DNA of 64,000 bases, taken from assembly GCF_902626525.1 (NCBI RefSeq), contig NZ_CACOFR010000008.1, positions 1 to 64,000 of the forward strand, read 5' to 3'. How positions within the stretch are numbered: position 1 is the stretch's first letter; every line of letters begins with the position of its first letter. A model generated the notes under the pieces. The model ran no database searches. It was not told where the DNA came from and saw nothing but the letters and a program-made list of their open reading frames with translations. Positions 26,774 through 36,205 of the stretch are shown here, piece by piece. A program made the translations under genes and the position numbers. Source of the DNA: an uncultured Prochlorococcus sp. GTDB taxonomy: Bacteria; Cyanobacteriota; Cyanobacteriia; PCC-6307; Cyanobiaceae.

Positions 26774-28747
26774 ATGAATACAAATCAAATCAAATCAAAT
26801 AATAATCAAGCAAAAACAAAAACTAAGACTCCTTGCTTAAAGATCATTCCATTAGGAGGACTTCATGAAATAGGAAAAAATACTTGTGTTTTTGAATATG
26901 GAGACGATATTATTCTCATCGATGGTGGATTAGCTTTCCCAAGCGATGGTATGCATGGAGTTAATGTTGTGATGCCAGATACAACATATTTGCAGGCTAA
27001 CTTGGATAGATTTCGTGGGATGATAGTAACCCACGGTCATGAAGATCATATTGGAGGAATATCTCATCATTTAAAAAAATTTAGAATACCTGTAATTTAT
27101 GGACCACCATTAGCGATCTCAATGCTTAAAGGTAAAATGGAAGAAGCTGGAGTGGCCGATAGGACTACAACACAAGCAATAGAACCAAGGCAAGTTATTA
27201 GACTTGGACAGCATTTTTCAATAGAGTTTATACGTAATACACATTCAATTGGGGATAGTTTCTCCTTAGCTTTAACTACACCTGTAGGCATTATATTTTT
27301 TACCGGCGATTTTAAATTTGATCATCTCCCCCCGGATAAAAAACATGCAGATATTGAAAGAATGGCCTACTACGGAGAGAAAGGTGTACTCTGTTTACTT
27401 TCTGACTCAACGAATTCTGAAGTAAGTGGTTTTGTTCCTTCTGAGATTTCTGTTTTCCCTAATTTAGATCGAATAATTTCTGAGGCACAAGGGAGAGTAA
27501 TGCTTACTACTTTTGCAAGTTCAACTCATAGAGTTGCGATGGTAATTCAGCTAGCAATGAAGCATGGAAGGAAGATTGGATTAATGGGCCGATCAATGTT
27601 GAATGTAGTCGGTAAATGTCGTGAATTGGGTTATATCAAATGTCCAGACGACCTTTTCTTTCCCATCAAGAGTATTAGGGATTTACCAGATAGAGAAACA
27701 TTGCTTTTAATGACAGGAAGTCAAGGTGAAGTAATGGCTGCATTAAGCAGAATTGGAAGAGATGAACATCCCCACGTAAAACTTAAAACTACTGATACTG
27801 TTATTTTCTCTTCTAGTCCAATCCCAGGCAATACTATTTCTGTTGCTCATAGTATTGATAAATTAATCAAACTTGGAGCCAAAGTTGTCTACGGTAAAGA
27901 ACATGGAATTCATGTTTCTGGCCATGGATGTAGGGACGATCAAAAATTAATGCTCGCATTAATTAAGCCAAAGTTTTTTGTTCCTGTGCATGGAGAATAT
28001 AGAATGCAAGTTTTACATGGTAAAACTGCTGTTTCGATGGGCGTAGATCCTAATAATGTACTAATTCTTGATAACGGAGATACAATTGAACTCAGAGCTG
28101 ATTCTATGATTCAGGGAGAACCTGTCAAGTCTGGAATCGAAATGTTGGATAACACTAGAACATGTGTTGTAGATGCAAGAGCACTTAAAGAAAGACAGCA
28201 GTTAGCTGATGATGGAATAGTCACTGTTTTAGCACCTATAAGTACAGATGGTAATATGGTTGCTCCACCAAGGGTGAGTCTCAGAGGAGTTGTGATCTCT
28301 GCTGACCCTAGAAAAATGTCAATGTGGACTGAAAGAGAGATAAGTTGGGTTCTAACAAATAGATGGAAACAATTATCAAGGCAAACTGGACCAAACAATT
28401 TTGAGGTTGATTGGATTGGTGTGCAAAGAGAAATTGAAAATGGTTTATCTCGAAGAATGAGGAGAGAGTTGCAAGTTGAACCTTTAATTCTATGCTTGGC
28501 ACAGCCTGCGCCGAGCGGTACTCGGGCATATCAGCCCAAATTAGATGATGAAGTTAAACATCAACCCAGACATAAACATTATCCTAATATAAATAATCAA
28601 TCCAAAAATTATAATCAAAATAACTTCAAAAATCAGCCATCTAAGAATGATCAATCTCGAAAAAATCCTATTAAAGAAACAGTAGAGAATAAAGAAGAAG
28701 TTTCCTCGGGACGTACAAGAAGGAGAAGATCAGCCGTAGCATCTTAA
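26774..28747 (+). CDS. rnj: Ribonuclease J
   Basis: RNase J is a metallo-beta-lactamase/beta-CASP ribonuclease with 5'-3' exonuclease and endonuclease activity in mRNA decay and rRNA maturation. Zinc-binding HGHEDH is at 87-92, with further histidines in HSIGDSF and SGHG, and a beta-CASP domain around 225-400. The catalytic core ends near 560. The final 85 residues or so are a disordered Asn/Gln/Lys-rich linker ending RTRRRRSAVAS (647-657). That terminus resembles the Arg-rich PNPase-binding nonapeptide known from cyanobacterial RNase E. The gene overlaps the convergent tilS by four bases. Confidence 0.95.
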   Translation: MNTNQIKSNNNQAKTKTKTPCLKIIPLGGLHEIGKNTCVFEYGDDIILIDGGLAFPSDGMHGVNVVMPDTTYLQANLDRFRGMIVTHGHEDHIGGISHHLKKFRIPVIYGPPLAISMLKGKMEEAGVADRTTTQAIEPRQVIRLGQHFSIEFIRNTHSIGDSFSLALTTPVGIIFFTGDFKFDHLPPDKKHADIERMAYYGEKGVLCLLSDSTNSEVSGFVPSEISVFPNLDRIISEAQGRVMLTTFASSTHRVAMVIQLAMKHGRKIGLMGRSMLNVVGKCRELGYIKCPDDLFFPIKSIRDLPDRETLLLMTGSQGEVMAALSRIGRDEHPHVKLKTTDTVIFSSSPIPGNTISVAHSIDKLIKLGAKVVYGKEHGIHVSGHGCRDDQKLMLALIKPKFFVPVHGEYRMQVLHGKTAVSMGVDPNNVLILDNGDTIELRADSMIQGEPVKSGIEMLDNTRTCVVDARALKERQQLADDGIVTVLAPISTDGNMVAPPRVSLRGVVISADPRKMSMWTEREISWVLTNRWKQLSRQTGPNNFEVDWIGVQREIENGLSRRMRRELQVEPLILCLAQPAPSGTRAYQPKLDDEVKHQPRHKHYPNINNQSKNYNQNNFKNQPSKNDQSRKNPIKETVENKEEVSSGRTRRRRSAVAS

Positions 28748-29754
28748 ATTTTTTTAATATCAATATAATTCTTATTCCAAACAATTTTTAAAAACTCTTG
28801 CAAGTTCACTTGACCTTGATTTTTTTCATAAATAGAAGTTGCTAATTTTTCCAAATTTTTAGAACTATATTGCTTTTTGTATATCTCCCTTAAAAATCTA
28901 TTTAAGATTGTGCACCGTGCTTCAATACACATACTATTTAAAAGATTCCTATTAATTCCTTTTACGTCTTTACAATAAAGGTATGCAAATTCACTAAGAT
29001 CATTACGTTCATTATTGTAGTTGCTCATTTTTTGGGAAAAATTATTAATCCTTTCAGAACAACCAGGATAGATAACCTCTAAATTAGGGATAATTTTTTT
29101 TCTTACTAAATTTCTTTTTAATTTAAGATCTGAATTTGTTGGATCCTCCCAAACTGGGATTTGCATTTTATGACAGAATTGTTTTGTGTCTTCTCTATTC
29201 AAAATTAATATTGGCCTTATTAAAAAAATTTGATTTTCTAATAATCTTTTGCTCTCAATATTACTGAGACCGGCAAAATTGCTCCCCCTGGATAAATTGA
29301 GGATAAATGTTTCTGCATTATCACTACTAGTGTGACCTGTTAACAAATAAATATTTTTTTTTGGCTGTTTCTTGTTTAATAAAGTTTTGCCTCTTTCGCA
29401 TAATTTCTGATATCTCCATTCTCGTGCTTTTTCTTCTGTAAGAATATTTTCTTTATTTGCTTTATCCAAATAGAATGAGATATTTTTCTCTTCGCAATAG
29501 CTTTTTAATTCAAGAGCATATATTGAGGATTTATCATGCCATTGATGATCTCCATGCCAAACACTTATTGACCAATTATGAAGTTTTTTTATGTCATCAA
29601 TTAAGGTTAATAAGGTCATTGAGTCTTGTCCTCCAGAAACACTTATTAAAATATTCGATCCTTTGGGAATTAATGTTTTTTTGCTAAGAATCTCCTTATG
29701 AAGAAGATGATGCCATGATGACCAATTTTTCCGAGTAAAATTTTTATCAGACAT
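28744..29754 (-). CDS. tilS: tRNA(Ile)-lysidine synthase
   Basis: TilS attaches lysine to the wobble cytidine of the CAU-anticodon isoleucine tRNA so that it reads AUA, an essential step. The N-type ATP pyrophosphatase loop is SGGQDS at 40-45, followed by the family's HGDHQW and LTGHTSSDNAETF motifs. At 336 residues it is the short form with a reduced C-terminal region. It overlaps rnj at the 3' end and diverges from ycf23. The AUA codon is common in this AT-rich genome. Confidence 0.95.
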   Translation of the reverse strand: MSDKNFTRKNWSSWHHLLHKEILSKKTLIPKGSNILISVSGGQDSMTLLTLIDDIKKLHNWSISVWHGDHQWHDKSSIYALELKSYCEEKNISFYLDKANKENILTEEKAREWRYQKLCERGKTLLNKKQPKKNIYLLTGHTSSDNAETFILNLSRGSNFAGLSNIESKRLLENQIFLIRPILILNREDTKQFCHKMQIPVWEDPTNSDLKLKRNLVRKKIIPNLEVIYPGCSERINNFSQKMSNYNNERNDLSEFAYLYCKDVKGINRNLLNSMCIEARCTILNRFLREIYKKQYSSKNLEKLATSIYEKNQGQVNLQEFLKIVWNKNYIDIKKI

Positions 29755-29790
29755 TTGTGTTGCTCAGATAATATTTTTTAAAAAATGCAC

Positions 29791-29805
29791 TGTTTTACTA
29801 AAACA
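29791..29805. promoter_or_regulatory. Palindrome in the tilS/ycf23 divergent region
   Basis: TGTTTTACTAAAACA is a perfect 15-base palindrome with 7-base arms around a central C. A second palindrome, ATTTTTTAAAAAAT, lies nearby at 29773-29786 but is pure A/T. Both lie in the 84-base region between tilS and ycf23. The first could be an operator; it does not match the cyanobacterial LexA or NtcA consensus. Confidence 0.3.
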
Positions 29806-29838
29806 ATGTCACAATCGGGTAATAAATTCATTAAGTAA

Positions 29839-30615
29839 ATGAGTCTGATTAATCTTTTGCCACAAAAAATTAAAGAAGAGTTGAGAAGTAGATCTTTACT
29901 CAAAGTTATTTCGGGATTGAATAATTTCGATGTTCAATCTGTGAAAATAATAGTTGATGCTGCTTCATTAGGAGGTGCAGATCTTGTTGATATCGCTTGT
30001 AAACCTGAACTCGTTGATTTAGCACTTAAGAATTCTTCATTACCCGTATGTGTAAGTTCAGTAGTGCCAAATTCTTTTCTGGATTCTGTAAAAGCAGGAG
30101 CCTCATTAATAGAGATAGGAAATTATGACACGTTTTACGAAAAAGGCATTAATTTTTCAGATAAAAAAGTTTTAAGCATTACTAAGGAGACAAGGGATTT
30201 ATTGCCTAATATTCCCTTATCAGTAACTGTTCCTCATACAATGCCCATTGATAAACAAGTTGATCTTGCTATAAAACTAGTGGAAGAAGGTGTTGATATT
30301 ATTCAAACAGAAGGTGGTACTAGTTCTACACCTTACTCTGCAGGAATCCAAGGCTTTTTTGAAAAATCAGTACCAACTCTTGCAGCTACCTATGCTATCC
30401 ATCAAGAATTTAAGAAACAATCTTTAAATGTACCAATTATGAGTGCTTCTGGATTAAGCCAAGTAACTTGCCCACTAGCAATAACTTCTGGAGCCTCAGC
30501 AGTTGGAGTTGGATCTGCAGTTAATAAATTAGATGATTTAATATCAATGATTGCGGTTGTTAGGGGCTTAAAAGAATCTTTGAAAAATTCAATAATTGGA
30601 GAAAAAATTTCTTAA
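29839..30615 (+). CDS. ycf23: Ycf23 family protein (DUF561)
   Basis: This 258-residue protein looks like a (beta/alpha)8-barrel related to thiazole synthase-like enzymes. It has glycine-rich loops (IQTEGGTSSTPYSAGIQGF, about 155-173; GASAVGVGSAVNKL, about 222-235) and the DAASLGGADLVDIACKPELV segment. It belongs to the Ycf23/DUF561 family, which is conserved in cyanobacteria and red-algal plastids. No function is established. It precedes uvrB on the same strand by 29 bases. Confidence 0.85.
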   Translation: MSLINLLPQKIKEELRSRSLLKVISGLNNFDVQSVKIIVDAASLGGADLVDIACKPELVDLALKNSSLPVCVSSVVPNSFLDSVKAGASLIEIGNYDTFYEKGINFSDKKVLSITKETRDLLPNIPLSVTVPHTMPIDKQVDLAIKLVEEGVDIIQTEGGTSSTPYSAGIQGFFEKSVPTLAATYAIHQEFKKQSLNVPIMSASGLSQVTCPLAITSGASAVGVGSAVNKLDDLISMIAVVRGLKESLKNSIIGEKIS

Positions 30616-30644
30616 CATAATAATAACCTTTAGCTATTAGCTTG

Positions 30645-32684
30645 ATGAATAACTATAAGCTTCAAGCTCCTTACGAGCCAAATGGAGATCAGCCAGAAGC
30701 TATTAAAAAATTAGTTAAAGGTGTTAATAGTGGTAAAGAGTTTCAGACTCTTTTAGGAGCTACTGGAACTGGTAAAACATTTACTATTGCAAATGTAATC
30801 CAACAAACAGGAAGGCCAGCCCTTGTATTAGCTCATAACAAAACGCTAGCTGCACAGCTATGTAATGAATTAAGGGAGTTTTTCCCAAAAAATGCTGTAG
30901 AGTATTTCATCTCTTACTACGATTATTATCAACCTGAAGCTTATGTCCCTGTAAGTGATACTTACATAGCTAAAACTGCTTCAATTAATGAAGAAATAGA
31001 TATGCTTAGGCATTCTGCAACACGCTCATTATTTGAGAGAAAAGATGTAATTGTTGTAGCTTCAATAAGTTGTATTTATGGTCTTGGTATACCGAGTGAG
31101 TATTTAAAAGCTGCAGTTAAATTTGAAGTTGGAAAATCAATAAATCTACGTTCTTCTTTGAGGTCTCTTGTTGAAAATCAATATACGAGAAATGATATTG
31201 AAATTACAAGAGGTAGATTCAGAATTAAAGGTGATGTTTTAGAAATTGGTCCAGCTTATGAAGATAGATTAATAAGAATCGAATTATTTGGTGATGAAGT
31301 CGAGGCCATTAGATATGTTGACCCAACTACCGGAGAAATACTTGAAAGTTTGGAACAAGTTAGCGTTTACCCAGCGAAGCATTTTGTGACTCCAAAAGAA
31401 AGACTTGAGAGTGCAATAAGTGCAATTAGAAGTGAATTAAAAACTCAACTCGATAAATTTACATATGAAGGAAAATTATTAGAAGCGCAACGTTTAGAAC
31501 AACGCACGAAATATGATTTAGAAATGCTTAAAGAGGTTGGATATTGCAATGGAGTTGAGAATTATGCTCGTCATTTATCAGGCAGAGAGGAAGGTTCACC
31601 GCCAGAATGCTTAATAGATTACTTTCCTAAAGATTGGTTGTTGGTAGTTGATGAGAGTCATGTAACATGTCCTCAACTTCATGCGATGTACAACGGTGAT
31701 CAATCTAGAAAAAAAGTTTTAATAGATCATGGTTTTAGATTGCCAAGTGCTGCAGATAATAGACCTTTAAAATGTGAAGAGTTTTGGGAAAAATCAAAAC
31801 AGACATTATTTATTAGTGCAACTCCCGGTCAATGGGAATTAGATCAATGTGATGGTCAATTTATTGAGCAAGTTATAAGACCAACTGGAGTATTAGATCC
31901 TGTAATTGATGTAAGACCTAGTGAGGGCCAAATAGAAGATCTTTTAGCTGAAATAAGAATTAGAGCTGAAAAGAATCAAAGAGTACTAGTGACAACACTT
32001 ACTAAGAGAATGGCTGAAGATCTAACTGATTTTTTATCTGAAAATAAAGTTAGAGTTAGATATTTGCATTCCGAAATTCATTCAATTGAAAGAATTGAAA
32101 TTATTCAAGACCTTAGAGTGGGCGAATATGATGTTTTGGTTGGAGTTAATTTATTAAGAGAGGGATTAGATCTTCCTGAAGTATCGTTAGTCGCCATTTT
32201 AGATGCTGATAAAGAAGGTTTTTTGAGAGCAGAAAGGTCATTAATTCAAACGATAGGAAGAGCTGCAAGACATGTTGAAGGTGTTGCCTTGCTTTATGCA
32301 GATAATTTTACAGATTCAATGAAAAGAGCAATATCTGAAACTGAAAGAAGAAGAACTATTCAAAAAAAATATAATCAGGTCAATGGTATTACACCAAAAC
32401 CTGCAGGTAAAAAGATAGAAAATTCAATATTATCTTTTCTAGAACTTTCCAGAAAATTAGATTCTGGAGGTTTATCTAAAGATTTAATAAATATAGTTAA
32501 TAATAAAACTGACGCAATTCTCAATTCCAGCGATAATCAATGTTTGCTCGAAGAATTGCCTGATTTGATAGAAAAATTAGAAATTAAAATGAAAGATGCT
32601 GCAAAAGAATTAAATTTTGAAGAAGCAGCAAATTTGAGGGATAGAATCAAAAAATTAAGACAAAAATTGGCAAGAAATAACTAA
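30645..32684 (+). CDS. uvrB: Excinuclease ABC subunit B
   Basis: UvrB verifies DNA damage and loads UvrC in nucleotide excision repair. From the ATG at 30645 ([20 protein letters not shown]) the protein is 679 residues. An in-frame TTG one codon earlier is less likely as start. Walker A is GATGTGKT at 38-45, the beta-hairpin tyrosines lie in [12 protein letters not shown], and helicase motifs V-VI ([28 protein letters not shown]) are intact. The C-terminal UVR domain for UvrC binding is at about 637-675. It converges on lysC with six bases between stops. Confidence 0.98.
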   Translation: MNNYKLQAPYEPNGDQPEAIKKLVKGVNSGKEFQTLLGATGTGKTFTIANVIQQTGRPALVLAHNKTLAAQLCNELREFFPKNAVEYFISYYDYYQPEAYVPVSDTYIAKTASINEEIDMLRHSATRSLFERKDVIVVASISCIYGLGIPSEYLKAAVKFEVGKSINLRSSLRSLVENQYTRNDIEITRGRFRIKGDVLEIGPAYEDRLIRIELFGDEVEAIRYVDPTTGEILESLEQVSVYPAKHFVTPKERLESAISAIRSELKTQLDKFTYEGKLLEAQRLEQRTKYDLEMLKEVGYCNGVENYARHLSGREEGSPPECLIDYFPKDWLLVVDESHVTCPQLHAMYNGDQSRKKVLIDHGFRLPSAADNRPLKCEEFWEKSKQTLFISATPGQWELDQCDGQFIEQVIRPTGVLDPVIDVRPSEGQIEDLLAEIRIRAEKNQRVLVTTLTKRMAEDLTDFLSENKVRVRYLHSEIHSIERIEIIQDLRVGEYDVLVGVNLLREGLDLPEVSLVAILDADKEGFLRAERSLIQTIGRAARHVEGVALLYADNFTDSMKRAISETERRRTIQKKYNQVNGITPKPAGKKIENSILSFLELSRKLDSGGLSKDLINIVNNKTDAILNSSDNQCLLEELPDLIEKLEIKMKDAAKELNFEEAANLRDRIKKLRQKLARNN

Positions 32685-32690
32685 AATTAC

Positions 32691-34451
32691 TTATTTATCT
32701 AATTCGAAATAATTATGAATCGCACTTACTGCTTTGTCACAATCTTTTTCTAAGACAATACATGAAGTCCTAATTTCACTAGTGGCAATCATTTCTATAT
32801 TGATATTTTGGTCAGCCAGTGCCCTAAATATTTTTCCAGCCGTTCCAACCTTAAATGCCATTCCCGCTCCTACAGTACTTACTTTGGCTATCGCAGGGCC
32901 ATCTTCAATGTATGAGCCAGGTAATTTTTTTCTTAAGGCCTCAAAAACTAAGCTAGCTTTTTTCCTATCTTGCTTATTCATTGTAAGACTAATATCCTTA
33001 GTTTTTAAAGAAGAAATTCTTTCAGACTGCACGATCGTATCGAAAATTAAATTATTTTCAGCTAATGCTAAACATATTGATGCTGCTACACCTGGACGAT
33101 CAGGCACTTTTCTAAAACTTACTTGAACTTGGTTTTTATCTAATGCAATTCCTCTTACTTCAGGTTGATCTTCTCTTTCGCAAATTGGATTTAAAAATAT
33201 TTGTGTATCAGATAATTTAAATTTATCTGCAACAAATCTAATAGCTTTTGGAAGATTATTAATTTCAATTACACAGCTTACTTTAATTTCGCTAGTAGCT
33301 ATTAACCTTACATTTATATTTGCTTGAGATAAAGTATCAAATAAATCAGCTGAGACACTTGGCCTCCCCATGATTCCTGCACCTTGAATACTTAATTTAG
33401 TCATGTTTTTCTTGAGATTGTAATCACCTCCCAATTGACTAGTTATAAGTTCACATTGTTCTTCAGTTTTTTTAATTTCCAATTCACTTACAGTAAATGT
33501 AATATCGTTATTATTTCCGTCATGTGTTGTTTGTATGATTAAATCGACATTAATACTTGCTTCTGATAATTTTTCAAATATTTTTGCTGCAATCCCAGGT
33601 TTATCAGGAAGGTTTGAGATACTGAATACTGCTTGGTTCTCTAATACTTCAAGACTATTTACTGTTTTTGTTAATTCTAAGCTTCCTCTTTTGAGAGGGA
33701 GAGGTTTGATATGGCTTTGTAAAATAGTTCCATTTGAATCGCTTTGACTTGATTTGACACATAATTTAATTCCATAATTACGAGCTATTTCTACAGCTCT
33801 TGGATGAAGAACTGATGCACCAACGCTTGCAAGTTCAAGCATTTCTTCACAACTAATTTCATTTAAGAGTTTTGCATTTGGAACAATTCTTGGATCAGTA
33901 GTAAGAACTCCAGGTACGTCTGTATAAATTTCACAAGTTTCAGCTCCTAAAGCTGTTGACAAGGCAACCGCAGAAGTGTCTGACCCACCTCTTCCCAAAG
34001 TTGTAATTTCCATTGATCCGGTATGGCTTAATGATGTACCTTGAAATCCAGCAACTACTACAACAAATCCTTGATCTATATAGTTTCTTATTCTTTCTAT
34101 TTTAATGTCAAGGATTCTTGCTTTTCCATGAATTGATTCAGTAATGATTCCTACTTGGCTACCTGTCATGGAAATTGCGGGTATTCCATATTCATTTAAT
34201 GTCATTGATAGCAAAGCTATTGTTACTTGCTCTCCAGTTGAGAGAAGCATATCTAATTCTCTTCGATTAGGATTTTTGCTTATTGATTCTGCTAAACAAT
34301 TTAATTTATCTGTAGTATGACCCATCGCCGAAACAACTACGACAATATCATTACCTGCCTCTTTACTTTGACAAATGGTAGTAGCAATATTTTTAATTTT
34401 TTTTATATCACCGACAGAAGTACCGCCAAATTTTTTTACTAGTAAAGCCAT
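32691..34451 (-). CDS. lysC: Aspartate kinase (long form with four ACT domains)
   Basis: LysC phosphorylates aspartate, the first step towards lysine, threonine and methionine. The kinase domain (1-250) starts MALLVKKFGGTSVGD and contains TTLGRGGSDTSAVAL and the later YTDVPGVLTTDPR. The C-terminal half carries two pairs of ACT domains (about 265-430 and 440-586), seen as repeated blocks such as NLPDKPGIAAKIFEKL, KVPDRPGVAASICLAL and the paired IATSEIK/IATSEIRTSC. This four-ACT layout is the cyanobacterial type and implies feedback by end-product amino acids. Later enzymes asd and dapA lie 7-10 kb away. Confidence 0.97.
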   Translation of the reverse strand: MALLVKKFGGTSVGDIKKIKNIATTICQSKEAGNDIVVVVSAMGHTTDKLNCLAESISKNPNRRELDMLLSTGEQVTIALLSMTLNEYGIPAISMTGSQVGIITESIHGKARILDIKIERIRNYIDQGFVVVVAGFQGTSLSHTGSMEITTLGRGGSDTSAVALSTALGAETCEIYTDVPGVLTTDPRIVPNAKLLNEISCEEMLELASVGASVLHPRAVEIARNYGIKLCVKSSQSDSNGTILQSHIKPLPLKRGSLELTKTVNSLEVLENQAVFSISNLPDKPGIAAKIFEKLSEASINVDLIIQTTHDGNNNDITFTVSELEIKKTEEQCELITSQLGGDYNLKKNMTKLSIQGAGIMGRPSVSADLFDTLSQANINVRLIATSEIKVSCVIEINNLPKAIRFVADKFKLSDTQIFLNPICEREDQPEVRGIALDKNQVQVSFRKVPDRPGVAASICLALAENNLIFDTIVQSERISSLKTKDISLTMNKQDRKKASLVFEALRKKLPGSYIEDGPAIAKVSTVGAGMAFKVGTAGKIFRALADQNINIEMIATSEIRTSCIVLEKDCDKAVSAIHNYFELDK

Positions 34452-34490
34452 ATTTAAATCATAATGTAAATTCTTAAACTTATTATGTGG

Positions 34491-35492
34491 TTAAATTAAA
34501 TTAATTAAATTCTCGGTAAAAACATTTAAAGGATTATTACCTTGTTTTAGTAATGATTCAATATCTAATAAGATACTTATCAAATTAATTAAATATTCTT
34601 GTGATATATTTTTTACTTTTTTTCGAATAAAAAAAATTCTTCTTGGATTAGAAATGCCTGCAAGATTACAAATCTTTTCTGCATTATCGTTACCTGAATT
34701 AACTGCTAATTTTATAATGGTATGAATTCTTATTTGACTAATTAAGCCTGAATTTAGTCTTAAAGCAGGCTCTCCTTTCTGTAAGGAATAATTTATTTCA
34801 ATGAGGCTTTCATTGATTTTTTTTTGTAAGAGAAGATCAATGATTTTGAAAATGTTGGATTGATGATCACTAAATATTTTTTCTACATCAATACTTTTAA
34901 GAAAAAGTTGTGAATTCGAATCACTTACTTCTGCAGAAAGGTATGTTTTTGCTTTGGCTAATTCATTTATTATTTTAAAGCTATCATTTCCAACAGAATC
35001 AACAATTAATTCAGCTGCATTTTTTTCAATTTTGATATTCATTTCATTTGCTGCATCTTCTAAAAATCTTTTTTGTCCCTCAAAGTCCCAGATTTCTGGT
35101 AATGTAAATGAGTTTTCTTTGGCTAAATTATTTTTTATAAGCTTTTGTAAAAATTTAGTACTCTTTAGTCTTGAATCTGGTTTTTTTGTATTTTGTAAAA
35201 TCAGATAAGTATTTTGTGGTATGTTGTCATAAATTTTTTCAAATTTAGTTCTTAGATCCTCATTTTTTGCAGTAAAAATTGGATTATTTTTCAATGTAAC
35301 TATTCTGCATCCATCTCCAAAAGGAGGTGTAAGAACTTCATCAAAAGCTTTATTTACTTGCTCATTATCGTCTCCATTTAAATTAGTGACGTTTATTTCT
35401 TTCCATTCTTTAGATACTTCCTTATCAATTAATTTTTGAATAAATGTATTTTGAGCACTTAAATCATTACCCCATAATATTTGTATTGGCAT
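34491..35492 (-). CDS. holA: DNA polymerase III subunit delta
   Basis: HolA is the clamp-loader subunit that opens the sliding clamp. The 333-residue protein starts MPIQILWGNDLSAQNTFIQKL, with the degenerate AAA-like N-domain lacking Walker A and the conserved RLKSTKFLQKLIKNN-type segment. The C-terminal collar domain contains LLQKKINESLIEINYSLQKGEPALRLNSGLISQIR. Sequence similarity in this family is low, but length and these patterns fit. The clamp-loader partner DnaX is also in the window. Confidence 0.88.
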   Translation of the reverse strand: MPIQILWGNDLSAQNTFIQKLIDKEVSKEWKEINVTNLNGDDNEQVNKAFDEVLTPPFGDGCRIVTLKNNPIFTAKNEDLRTKFEKIYDNIPQNTYLILQNTKKPDSRLKSTKFLQKLIKNNLAKENSFTLPEIWDFEGQKRFLEDAANEMNIKIEKNAAELIVDSVGNDSFKIINELAKAKTYLSAEVSDSNSQLFLKSIDVEKIFSDHQSNIFKIIDLLLQKKINESLIEINYSLQKGEPALRLNSGLISQIRIHTIIKLAVNSGNDNAEKICNLAGISNPRRIFFIRKKVKNISQEYLINLISILLDIESLLKQGNNPLNVFTENLINLI

Positions 35493-35550
35493 AATCGCTC
35501 AATAAAAATCATATATTAACTATGATTACTTTTAACATAAATAAAATTTA

Positions 35551-36174
35551 ATGGTAATAGATCATCCAATTTTTTTGGAAAGTATCAGATTTATAAGATC
35601 TCATTTAAGAGCAAATGATCTAAATTATTTGGAAAAAAAAGTTTTAGAGAGATTAGTGCATACTTCAGGAGATTTTTCTGTTCAAAATCTTATAAATTTT
35701 AGTGAAGGTGCTTGTGAAAAGGGCCTTCAGGCACTCAAAAATGGTGCTCCGATTTTAACTGATACCGATATGGCTGCAGCAGCTATAAAATCTATGGTAG
35801 AAAATACCACTAAGAATAAATTATTCACTGCAAGAATGTGGTTTGGAAAAAATAATCATACAAAATTAACGAAAACTGCATATGGCTTAAGTGAAGGTTG
35901 GAAGGAGTTATCTATTGAAAATTCCGGAATGAAATCACCTCTTATTGTAATTGGCAGTTCTCCAACAGCTTTAACGTATTTAATTGATATTTTAGAGAAT
36001 GAAAAAAATTTACCTAGTTTAATTATCGGAATGCCCGTTGGATTTATTGGAGTAGAGAAAAGCAAAAACAAACTAATTTCTACCGATCTTCCTAGAATTG
36101 TTTTGAATTCAACTAGAGGAGGTGCTGCGATGGCAGCTGCTGCAGTTAATGCCTTGTTGAGGGAGACTATTTAA
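35551..36174 (+). CDS. cobH: Precorrin-8X methylmutase
   Basis: CobH/CbiC moves the methyl group from C-11 to C-12 in corrin ring synthesis for cobalamin. The 207-residue protein has the catalytic histidine at 37 (ERLVHTSGDF), followed by the substrate-binding GAPILTDTDMAAAAIKSM and PLIVIGSSPTALTYL. The C-terminal GMPVGFIGVEKSK and RGGAAMAAAAVNALLR are diagnostic. Marine picocyanobacteria make a cobalamin-type corrinoid (pseudocobalamin). It is divergent from holA and convergent with mutS. Confidence 0.96.
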   Translation: MVIDHPIFLESIRFIRSHLRANDLNYLEKKVLERLVHTSGDFSVQNLINFSEGACEKGLQALKNGAPILTDTDMAAAAIKSMVENTTKNKLFTARMWFGKNNHTKLTKTAYGLSEGWKELSIENSGMKSPLIVIGSSPTALTYLIDILENEKNLPSLIIGMPVGFIGVEKSKNKLISTDLPRIVLNSTRGGAAMAAAAVNALLRETI

Positions 36175-36205
36175 AAAGTATTTATCTTATAAAAATGTGC
36201 AAAAA

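Noticed and set aside
32734-33126. A 130-codon plus-strand frame inside lysC
   Set aside because: It is antisense to conserved ACT domains and has no recognisable domain of its own.
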